In this document: positions 1 to 5,871 of the stretch, piece after piece
How the letters are laid out: each line of letters opens with the position of its first letter
Position numbering within the stretch: position 1 is the first letter of the stretch
DNA from: Bryobacteraceae bacterium
GTDB lineage: Bacteria > Acidobacteriota > Terriglobia > Bryobacterales > Bryobacteraceae
Assembly: GCA_014379815.1 (NCBI GenBank)
Contig: JACMLA010000216.1
Location: 1 to 5,871 of the forward strand
Reading direction: 5' to 3'
Length of the DNA: 5,871 bases
The notes under the pieces: generated by a model
What the model saw: only the letters and a program-made list of their open reading frames with translations
Told to the model about the DNA's origin: nothing
Database searches by the model: none
Made by a program: the position numbers and the translations under genes

Positions 1-2744
1 CCCCAGGTATACGCAGCCAGAAACTGAAGTCCATTCGAGTAGCGCTTCACACCCTTGAGTTGCAGACTGTGATAGCTGGAGCGATTGCGCCACTCCACGT
101 AGTTGATGTTCAGTAGGTTCCTTATTGGTTGCAGCAACCGCCTCGGAGCCAGATCGCCCGGGCCGGGAACAACTTCATTAGGGTTGTACGATTGGGCGAG
201 ATGCATACCGATGCTGCCGGCATACGCGACTTCGAGCAGTAAGGAGTTAGTCAACTGCTGCTCGATATTTGCAGTCCACGTCTGCATGTACGGGGTTTCG
301 TTATCGAAACTGTGCCCGTTGATGCGCGGCGTCGGACTCAGAGCGTTCAGCTCCTGCAAGGTGCGAGGCTTCACAGCCTGTGGCGCCGGAAACGGATTGT
401 CTATCCTCGCTACGGTGGTGATATCCAACGGATAATCAGCGAAGGCGAGCGACTGGGTAAAGAAATTAGGGACGTTCAAACCAATCTGGCCGTTAGCGCT
501 GACCGGGTCCGGGAAGTAAACCAGACCATAGCCGGCACGAAAGATACTTTTTCCGTTACCAATGAAATCATAGGCAAGGCCGACTCGGGGACCGAAGTTA
601 CCCCAATGGGTTTTCTTGCCCGCCGTGCGGCCCACACCGTCTTCTCCGGCGTAGACGAGCTTCAGCGCATTGAGGTCCAGATTGGTCAGACGGTCACGTT
701 CTTCTTTCTCAGCGCCATAAACCTCCCACCGGACGCCAAGATTAATGGTCAGCCGGCGACTCACTTTCCAGTCGTCCTGAAAGAACAACGATGGTTCCCA
801 GCTTCGAATATAGTAAGGCTCGAAGATACCTGCGCGCTGTCCGCTATTCATGTAGCCGGTCAGCAGCGATGCGACGCCGAAACCGGAAGTGGCAGGGTTC
901 GTGGGATCGGCAGTAAAGGCACGGGTGAAGTTCAAAACGCCGCGAACCGCTTCATTGACAAACGGCTGCATATCCCGGCGAATGATGCGCCCGCCAAACT
1001 TCAGGGTATGACCTGACAGATTCCAGAAGGTGTTGTAGTCCATCTGGTAATTGGTCTGCTTCGGGTTCACCGGCAAGAAACCTGGCCCTCCGGACAAACC
1101 GGTTATGTCCGTAACATTGATGTTCGGAATACCAGAAGATTGGCGATCCCGATTGATGCCTCGAATGCCCAGCGACTCAGCGGCGTTGATTCCGATGTCC
1201 TGCTGCGTGGTAATTGGATTGGTGCGCGAGAAGCCCGCGCGGTACTCGGAAACGATGTTCGCTGCCCAGGTATGCGCCCAGCTGAACGCCGCGCCGTTTG
1301 TCGTCAGTACAGTGTCCTGCAGCCCTGCCACGAAAGGTCCAAGCGTGAATCGAGCGGCGGCGTCAGCCGGGGTTGGGAGACAGCAGTTAGCCTGACCCTG
1401 CGGAGCATTTAGCAGGAAGTCGTTATAGCTGTACCGAAAAAAGAAGGTGTCTTTTGTGCCCGCAGTATGGTCTAAGCGACCCGTCCAGGCGTTGTCGGTC
1501 ACCGTCCGATTCGGTACCGAAATGAAGTTATTGAAGAGACCACCGACAGAGCCAGGAGCGTTGGGTTGAGGATAAACGCTCAGTACATTGCGGGCGACGG
1601 GGTTGATGGCTGATTGGGGGATGATGTTGTTCGGATAAGGATCGCGAATCGTCCTTCCTGCAGCATCGACACGAGTCGTGGCGGGATCGAAGATCTGAAT
1701 GGGACGTCCCTGCTGGTCCCTGAGACCGCTAAAGTCTCCATTGCGCCAGGCGTTCACCGGAACGGTATTGACGGTCGCGATTCCACGTCCTTCCCTCTGT
1801 CCCGCATAGTCAATGAAGAAGAAGGTCCGATTGCGACCGTTATACAGTTTTGGAAGCCACACGGGTCCTCCAGCAGCTACGCCGAACTGGTTACGCCGGA
1901 ATACCGGTTTGCGCTGATTTACCGGTGCAAAAACATTGCGCGCGTCCAGTACGTGATTCCGGTGGAACTCGAAAAGATTTCCGTGGAGCTGATTACTCCC
2001 GGACTGTGTCGACACAGAGACTACACCAGCTCCGCGCCCGAACTCTGCCGAGTAGGCTCCGGTTAGTGTCTTGAATTCGCGAACAGATTCTACTGTTGGA
2101 GCAACGAGGACGGTGTTGAATGTGAACTCGTTGTTGTCGATGCCGTCGATCAGCCAGGCGTTGTTATTGGCGCGGCTACCAAGAGCATTGAAGTTGGAAG
2201 CGCCTCGTGGATTGAACGTGCTGGCACCGGAGAGATTCTCTCCGACCTGGCCTGGGGTGACACCCGGGTTTAGATAAACAAGCTGTGCAAAATTCCGTCC
2301 GTTCAAGGGCAGTTCGCGGACGGCGCGCGTCGTGATAACTTCTCCCAGCTCGGCGCTTTCACTCTTGACCAGAGGTGCCGCCGCGGATACTTCAATGGTC
2401 TCGGCTACATTACCAAGTTGGAGCGAGAAATCCGTACGGGCTCTCTGGTCAACCTGCAAAGGTATTCTGGTCGAGACGCTCTTTTTGAAGCCGTCTTTTG
2501 TAGCAGACACCGTGTAGACACCAGGAATCAGGAATGGAACGTTGTAGTTACCGGATTCGTCGGTCTGGACGGTTTGCGTGGTGTTTTTGTCGACCTCGGT
2601 GATCGTGATAGTAGAGCCGGGTACGGGAGCTTGAGTTGCGTCAGTTACGGTGCCAAGAATTGTGCCGCTCGCAACTTGTGCGGAGGCCGGCGGTAGCGCG
2701 AAAACAAGCGCAGCCGCCAGGAACAATGTAATCCATTTCGACAT
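1..2744 (-). CDS. Oar-like TonB-dependent outer-membrane receptor with carboxypeptidase-regulatory-like domain (partial, C-terminus missing)
   Basis: I read a single stop-free frame of 914 codons from the ATG at 2744 down to base 3; the gene continues past the left edge. Residues 1-22 are a Sec signal peptide: a Lys at position 3, a hydrophobic core, and cleavage likely after the ASA at 20-22. Residues about 26-108 form a carboxypeptidase-regulatory-like beta-sandwich (GTVTDATQAPVPG, then DESGNYNVPFLIPGVYTV). A plug-like domain follows at about 120-245, with the family's characteristic 'RELPLNGRNFAQLVYLNPGV' at 143-162, 'NAWLIDGIDNNE' near 195-206 and 'SAEFGRGAGVVSVSTQSGSN' near 232-251. The rest is beta-barrel, including 'FFQDDWKVSRRLTINLGVRWE'-like strands near 655-680 and 'GPRVGLAYDF' near 715-740. 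Relatives are usually about 1,000-1,200 residues, so roughly 100-300 residues are missing. Such receptors sit in the outer membrane and are thought to import or bind large substrates using TonB energy. The substrate cannot be read from the sequence. An AGGAG lies 9 bases before the start. Confidence 0.95.
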   Translation of the reverse strand, partial: MSKWITLFLAAALVFALPPASAQVASGTILGTVTDATQAPVPGSTITITEVDKNTTQTVQTDESGNYNVPFLIPGVYTVSATKDGFKKSVSTRIPLQVDQRARTDFSLQLGNVAETIEVSAAAPLVKSESAELGEVITTRAVRELPLNGRNFAQLVYLNPGVTPGQVGENLSGASTFNPRGASNFNALGSRANNNAWLIDGIDNNEFTFNTVLVAPTVESVREFKTLTGAYSAEFGRGAGVVSVSTQSGSNQLHGNLFEFHRNHVLDARNVFAPVNQRKPVFRRNQFGVAAGGPVWLPKLYNGRNRTFFFIDYAGQREGRGIATVNTVPVNAWRNGDFSGLRDQQGRPIQIFDPATTRVDAAGRTIRDPYPNNIIPQSAINPVARNVLSVYPQPNAPGSVGGLFNNFISVPNRTVTDNAWTGRLDHTAGTKDTFFFRYSYNDFLLNAPQGQANCCLPTPADAAARFTLGPFVAGLQDTVLTTNGAAFSWAHTWAANIVSEYRAGFSRTNPITTQQDIGINAAESLGIRGINRDRQSSGIPNINVTDITGLSGGPGFLPVNPKQTNYQMDYNTFWNLSGHTLKFGGRIIRRDMQPFVNEAVRGVLNFTRAFTADPTNPATSGFGVASLLTGYMNSGQRAGIFEPYYIRSWEPSLFFQDDWKVSRRLTINLGVRWEVYGAEKEERDRLTNLDLNALKLVYAGEDGVGRTAGKKTHWGNFGPRVGLAYDFIGNGKSIFRAGYGLVYFPDPVSANGQIGLNVPNFFTQSLAFADYPLDITTVARIDNPFPAPQAVKPRTLQELNALSPTPRINGHSFDNETPYMQTWTANIEQQLTNSLLLEVAYAGSIGMHLAQSYNPNEVVPGPGDLAPRRLLQPIRNLLNINYVEWRNRSSYHSLQLKGVKRYSNGLQFLAAYTW

Positions 2745-2753
2745 AGAAAGACT

Positions 2754-2758
2754 CTCCT
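2754..2758 (-). promoter_or_regulatory. Ribosome binding site of the TonB-dependent receptor
   Basis: On the minus strand the sequence reads ACAGGAGAGTCTTTCT directly before the ATG at 2744. The AGGAG core is 9 bases from the start codon, a normal Shine-Dalgarno distance. Together with the signal peptide that begins right at this Met, it fixes the start of the receptor. Confidence 0.7.
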
Positions 2759-2803
2759 GTTGCCTCCCAAAGTAACATTAAGATTACACAGGTGTCGAAG
2801 GCT

Positions 2804-2834
2804 ATTGTTCCAGAGCGTACACGCCAAGTGTCAA
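2804..2834 (-). promoter_or_regulatory. Candidate sigma-70-type promoter of the receptor gene
   Basis: The minus strand carries a perfect -35 hexamer TTGACA (2829-2834), then a 19-bp spacer, then AACAAT (2804-2809), which matches the -10 consensus at 4 of 6 positions. The spacer is 2 bp longer than ideal. Transcription would start near 2797, giving a leader of roughly 50 nt before the receptor ATG. The placement in the 164-bp gap between permease stop and receptor start is sensible, but the -10 box is weak and acidobacterial promoters are poorly characterised. Confidence 0.35.
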
Positions 2835-2849
2835 GTCCTGGTTATTGTG

Positions 2850-2859
2850 GTACTAGTAC
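2850..2859. repeat. 10-bp perfect palindrome GTACTAGTAC, possible operator
   Basis: GTACTAGTAC is identical to its own reverse complement. It lies 15 bp upstream of the TTGACA candidate -35 box of the receptor gene, a position where an activator or repressor could bind. No T-run follows it and its arms are only 5 bp with no loop, so it is not a terminator. A 10-bp palindrome can occur by chance, so an operator role is a guess. Confidence 0.25.
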
Positions 2860-2908
2860 TTTTCAGCGAATGATGACTCCTGCGGTCCGGAACGTTGGAT
2901 TGTTCTCA

Positions 2909-5416
2909 TCACTCGTAGCGCAAAGCGGTCATCGGGTCGATCATGCTCGCCCGCAACGACGGGATTAATCCTGCGAAAGCCGTGACAACAGCCAGGATAG
3001 ACACCGCAACTCCCGCAGTCGAGAAGTCTGTCGGCTGGACGCCAAAGAGTTGGGACGAGACGTACTGGCTGAGGCCGTAAGCGACGGGGATTCCGACCGC
3101 ACACCCGATAGCCAGCAGAAGTAGTACTTCCTTCATCACCATCCAGGCTACGGAGCTTTGCGGCGCCCCCAGGGCCATGCGCAACCCGATCTCCTTGGTT
3201 CTGCGGGCTACTACGAAAGCCATCACACCATATAGACCGATTGCTGCGAGCAGCGTCGCCAGCAGGCCAAATGCAGTCGACAGAGTGGCAATCAGCCGCT
3301 CAGTGCCCAGCGTCTCATCCAGCTGAGTTTCGAGCGTCTTCAATTCGTACACAGGCATTGCCGGATCCAGACGCATGACCTCCGACCGAAGCTGACGGTA
3401 CATGTCTTTCGGAGGCTGGGTTGTCCTTACGTAGTAGCTGACAGACGAAGGAAATCCCGATTGCGCGTAGGGCACAAAAGCCTGCCTTCGCACACCTTCG
3501 CGAGGACCCTCATACAGCGAGTCTTCTACAACGCCTACGATCTCGATGTCGAGCTTCGACTTGGGACCTGTACCGAATCCGATATGCCGTCCGACAGCGT
3601 TACCGGGTTCCTTGAAGAAGTGCACCGCGAACTTTCGGTTCACGAGCGCTACACGAAATTCATCGCCTCCCGCATCCCTTTGATCGAAATCACGACCCGC
3701 GATCAGAGGCGTTCCCATGGTTCTGAAGTAACCAGGAGAGATTGAGTTCATGAACGCCTGCATGTCTTCCCCGTCCTTGATCTCGTGACCTTCGACCGAC
3801 ATTGAAGAGTCCCACTCCCAGCCGTGCAGCAGGGCCACCGTCGCATAGCCGGCGTCTTTGACCCCACTGTTGGCGCGGATGTTCGCAAGCAGTTGATCGT
3901 TCAACACTCGCAGCCGCGGAACATCATAACCATTCAATGCCGGATCGAGCTGGAAGCTTACAAGGCTGGAGATATCCCGAAAGCCCGTATTCGTGTTCTT
4001 GAGATTGTTAAGACTCTTCACGAACAGACCCGCTCCTGCCAGCAGCAGGAAGGACAAAGCAACCTGAGCAGTGACCAGAATCTTGCGTAGCCTCACCGAC
4101 GAACCCGTCCCGGTAACCGCGCCAACGACGTCTTTCAGCGTTGTCCACAGGTCCAGCTTTGTGGATTGCAATGCCGGAGCGAGGCCAAATATCAGCCCGG
4201 TGACAATGGCGAGCGCGATATCGAACGCGAGTATGCGCAGGTCCGGAGTGCTCTTCAGCATCACAGCGGATCCGTCCTGTGGAAGGAAAGTCAACAAACC
4301 GCGGATCGTGATGTCGGACAGGATCAGCCCGGCGAGGCCCCCGGTCAACGACAAAACCAGACTCTCGATAATCAGCTGACGAACCAACCGTGCCCGCGAC
4401 GCACCCACCGAGAGCCGCACAGCAATCTCTTTGCGCCGCGCAACCGCCCTCGCAATCAACAGATTCGCCACGTTGAAGCACGAGATCAGCAGGACCAGTG
4501 CCACCATTCCCATCAGCACCAGCAGCGCCGTCTGGTAGCTCCGCCGCAGATCGGAATATCCCGTTGCCGCAGGTTCCATCTTCACCTCGCGCTTCAGAAA
4601 CCGGTCCCGCTGGAAGGCGCTGACATCCTTCATCTCCTTCAGCTCTTCCGTAAGGATCTGGTAAAAAAGCGGCTGCAGGGAAGATCTGGATTTTTCCAGC
4701 GTGAAGCCTGGCTTCATGCGCGCGAACATCTGAATCCACTGGCTGCGCCGATCCCCGATAGAGTCCCATCCAGGCGACATGATGGGCTTCATTTGCATCG
4801 GAACGCGAATATCGGGGGAGCGTGAGGGGTCAATGCCAGTGAACCCTGGCGCGGAGACCCCGACGATGGTCATGGGATAGTTGTTGACCAGCAGCTTGCT
4901 GCCAATTACCTTCGGGTCCGCGTTGAACCGGTTGACCCAGTAGTGATGGCTCAGCACGACATAAGGATGTCCCTTGTAAACCCGGTCGTCTTCCTCGGGA
5001 GTGAACAGCCGGCCCAGCCCCGGCTTTACACCGAGTGCCTGAAAGTAGTTGCCCGAAACCAGTTCCGCGTTCACTCGCTCCGTGCGGCCTTCGAAGCTGA
5101 TCGAGGATGGCGCCTGATAGCGGCAAAACACGGAGGAGAACGCTTCTGCCTTCTTCGCATAGTCCTGATACATGGGATAGGAAGACATCCGGGTTCCGCG
5201 ATTGTTGCCCATGTGCGGCCCTGTGTGCCAGATCATGACAAGTTGCTCCGGATTATTCACCGGGAGCAAACGAAGCAGCAGCTGATCCAGCAAAGTGAAA
5301 ATAGCCGTGTTCGCGCCGATCCCCAGAGCAAGGGACAATACAGCAACCGTGGTAAATACCGGACTCCGCAGCAGGGTGCGGAACGCGTAGCGTATATCGA
5401 AGAGAATGCCGGTCAT
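2909..5416 (-). CDS. ADOP-family (MacB/FtsX-like) ABC transporter permease with duplicated modules
   Basis: This is a complete inner-membrane permease of 835 residues from the preferred ATG at 5416, ending in TGA at 2909-2911. The frame stays open to an earlier ATG at 5476 (855 residues). I prefer the later start because family members begin a few residues before the 'DIRYAFRTLLRSPVF' stretch, and the extra 20 residues are hydrophilic and atypical. Neither start has a convincing ribosome binding site: AAGGG abuts the later ATG. Numbered from the early Met, there are eight predicted membrane segments in two sets of four: about 40-62, 314-336, 368-390 and 413-436, then 465-487, 727-755, 781-803 and 820-842. 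MacB-type periplasmic domains lie at about 80-300 and 500-720. The FtsX cores repeat as 'ARRKEIAVRLSVGASRARLV' (346-365) and 'ARRTKEIGLRMALGAPQSSV' (757-776). MacB-type proteins use ATP to drive conformational work across the envelope (export or lipoprotein release). This one has no nucleotide-binding domain, no Walker motifs, and no ATPase gene beside it here. The cargo is unknown. Confidence 0.94.
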   Translation of the reverse strand: MTGILFDIRYAFRTLLRSPVFTTVAVLSLALGIGANTAIFTLLDQLLLRLLPVNNPEQLVMIWHTGPHMGNNRGTRMSSYPMYQDYAKKAEAFSSVFCRYQAPSSISFEGRTERVNAELVSGNYFQALGVKPGLGRLFTPEEDDRVYKGHPYVVLSHHYWVNRFNADPKVIGSKLLVNNYPMTIVGVSAPGFTGIDPSRSPDIRVPMQMKPIMSPGWDSIGDRRSQWIQMFARMKPGFTLEKSRSSLQPLFYQILTEELKEMKDVSAFQRDRFLKREVKMEPAATGYSDLRRSYQTALLVLMGMVALVLLISCFNVANLLIARAVARRKEIAVRLSVGASRARLVRQLIIESLVLSLTGGLAGLILSDITIRGLLTFLPQDGSAVMLKSTPDLRILAFDIALAIVTGLIFGLAPALQSTKLDLWTTLKDVVGAVTGTGSSVRLRKILVTAQVALSFLLLAGAGLFVKSLNNLKNTNTGFRDISSLVSFQLDPALNGYDVPRLRVLNDQLLANIRANSGVKDAGYATVALLHGWEWDSSMSVEGHEIKDGEDMQAFMNSISPGYFRTMGTPLIAGRDFDQRDAGGDEFRVALVNRKFAVHFFKEPGNAVGRHIGFGTGPKSKLDIEIVGVVEDSLYEGPREGVRRQAFVPYAQSGFPSSVSYYVRTTQPPKDMYRQLRSEVMRLDPAMPVYELKTLETQLDETLGTERLIATLSTAFGLLATLLAAIGLYGVMAFVVARRTKEIGLRMALGAPQSSVAWMVMKEVLLLLAIGCAVGIPVAYGLSQYVSSQLFGVQPTDFSTAGVAVSILAVVTAFAGLIPSLRASMIDPMTALRYE

Positions 5417-5474
5417 CCCTTGAACATACGAAAATTTCGCGCAGGAGTTACTAAAATCGTCATAGAATTTCCGC
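5417..5474. promoter_or_regulatory. Short divergent intergenic region between permease and TIM-barrel gene
   Basis: These 58 bp separate the two divergent starts if the permease begins at 5416. They are more AT-rich than the flanking genes. They contain TAAAAT (5452-5457, plus strand; 5 of 6 match to a -10 box) without a matching -35 box at 16-18 bp, and the small inverted repeat CGAAA-a-TTTCG (5429-5439). The region could hold start signals for either gene, and the permease promoter may extend into the TIM-barrel coding sequence. None of these elements is strong enough to call a defined promoter. Confidence 0.3.
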
Positions 5475-5871
5475 ATGCCCCAACTCAGCCGACGTCACAT
5501 GCTCGTTGCTGCAACCGCGGCCTGCGCATCCCTTGCCCGATCGGCACCGCTGCAAAAGATTCGCCTGGGCGGTCCCATCTTTCTGAAATCCGAAGATCCG
5601 GAAGCTCTTGCGCAAGAACATCGCAAGCTGGGTTACACCGGCGCATATTGTCCACCGGCAAAAGTCGAAGAAACGGACCGCGTCCGGGCCATCGAGAAAG
5701 CATTTGAGGCTGCGGGTGTTGCCATCGCCGAAGTCGGGGCGTGGGTCAACATGCTGGACCCCGATGAAGGGAAACGGCGCAAAAACCTTCAGTACGTCAC
5801 CGAGCGGATGGCGCTCGCAGAAGCAGTTGGAGCTTTGAACTGTGTCGACATAGCCGGTTCGTACAATAAGG
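5475..5871 (+). CDS. Sugar phosphate isomerase/epimerase-like TIM-barrel protein with twin-arginine leader (partial, C-terminus missing)
   Basis: The frame starts at ATG 5475 and stays open for 132 codons to the right edge. An in-frame TAG at 5463 means the start cannot lie further upstream. Residues 5-10 read SRRHML, which fits the twin-arginine (Tat) motif, and an Ala-rich hydrophobic stretch follows to about residue 21, with SLA at 19-21 as a possible cleavage site. The mature part opens with 'LGGPIFLKSEDPEALAQEHR' and has 'GYTGAYCPP' (53-61), 'IAEVGAWVNMLDPDEGKRR' (84-102) and 'NCVDIAGSYN' (122-131). These resemble the early strands of the xylose-isomerase-like TIM barrel (AP_endonuc_2 superfamily), whose members are usually 260-320 residues. 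The metal-binding Glu/His/Asp residues expected on later strands lie outside the window, so catalytic competence and substrate cannot be judged. No good ribosome binding site precedes the ATG. The gene is divergent from the permease. Confidence 0.86.
   Translation, partial: MPQLSRRHMLVAATAACASLARSAPLQKIRLGGPIFLKSEDPEALAQEHRKLGYTGAYCPPAKVEETDRVRAIEKAFEAAGVAIAEVGAWVNMLDPDEGKRRKNLQYVTERMALAEAVGALNCVDIAGSYNK

Noticed and set aside
312..1016. Plus-strand open frame of 234 codons opposite the receptor gene
   Set aside because: It is antisense to the receptor and its codons sit in register with the receptor's codons. It stays open because the receptor avoids Leu TTA/CTA and Ser TCA codons. The translation has no recognisable domain, while the minus frame gives a textbook receptor.
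1140..1412. Plus-strand 90-codon open frame opposite the receptor
   Set aside because: It is a shadow of the receptor reading frame with no ribosome binding site or domain.
2645..2827. Minus-strand 60-codon open frame in the gap before and into the receptor gene
   Set aside because: It overlaps the receptor's signal peptide and regulatory-like domain in another frame, and it begins inside the candidate promoter region. Nothing about it resembles a leader peptide.
2861..2908. Possible transcription terminator after the permease stop
   Set aside because: I looked for a GC-rich hairpin followed by a T-run on the minus strand. Only short palindromes such as TCCGGA and AACGTT are present, with no T-run, so no intrinsic terminator can be called.
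4008..4769. Minus-strand open frame of 253 codons inside the permease
   Set aside because: It is a different frame of the same strand within the clearly conserved permease. The product is low-complexity in Gly/Arg/Ala with no domain, as expected from an out-of-frame reading of a GC-rich gene.
4166..4825. Plus-strand open frame of 219 codons opposite the permease, rich in Gln, Arg and His
   Set aside because: The composition is what the reverse complement of hydrophobic Leu/Val/Ala-rich membrane segments produces. It has no separate start signals or domain.
4943..5707. Plus-strand open frame of 254 codons spanning the permease 5' end and the TIM-barrel gene
   Set aside because: It is antisense to the permease and then out of frame with the TIM-barrel protein. 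The overlapping real frames have recognisable family motifs and this one has none.

Overview
The window looks like an ordinary stretch of an Acidobacteriota chromosome. I infer the Solibacteres/Bryobacterales neighbourhood from the style of the proteins, not from a search. Three features support this. One is a very large Oar-like TonB-dependent receptor with an N-terminal carboxypeptidase-regulatory-like domain. The second is an ADOP-type permease, a duplicated MacB/FtsX permease without its own ATPase. The third is a sugar phosphate isomerase/epimerase-like TIM-barrel protein with a twin-arginine leader. The first two families are strongly expanded in that phylum. All three reading frames are clean, and I see no sign of transfer, insertion sequences, CRISPR arrays or RNA genes.

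Layout: positions 1-2744 (minus) hold the N-terminal 914 residues of the receptor, which runs off the left edge. Positions 2745-2908 are a 164-bp gap with a plausible sigma-70-type promoter, a 10-bp perfect palindrome and a good ribosome binding site for the receptor. Positions 2909-5416 (minus; possibly up to 5476) hold the complete permease. Positions 5417-5474 are a short divergent intergenic region. Positions 5475-5871 (plus) hold the N-terminal 132 residues of the TIM-barrel protein, cut by the right edge.

How they may work together: the permease and the receptor are in tandem on the minus strand, but the gap has its own promoter candidate, so they need not be one operon. The receptor is an outer-membrane protein, the permease is predicted to sit in the inner membrane, and the TIM-barrel protein is predicted to be exported by Tat. 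All three are therefore envelope proteins. A shared role in carbohydrate or polymer use is possible, but nothing in the sequence proves it. I did not find a previously undescribed system here; the findings are modest points about start sites, regulation and export.
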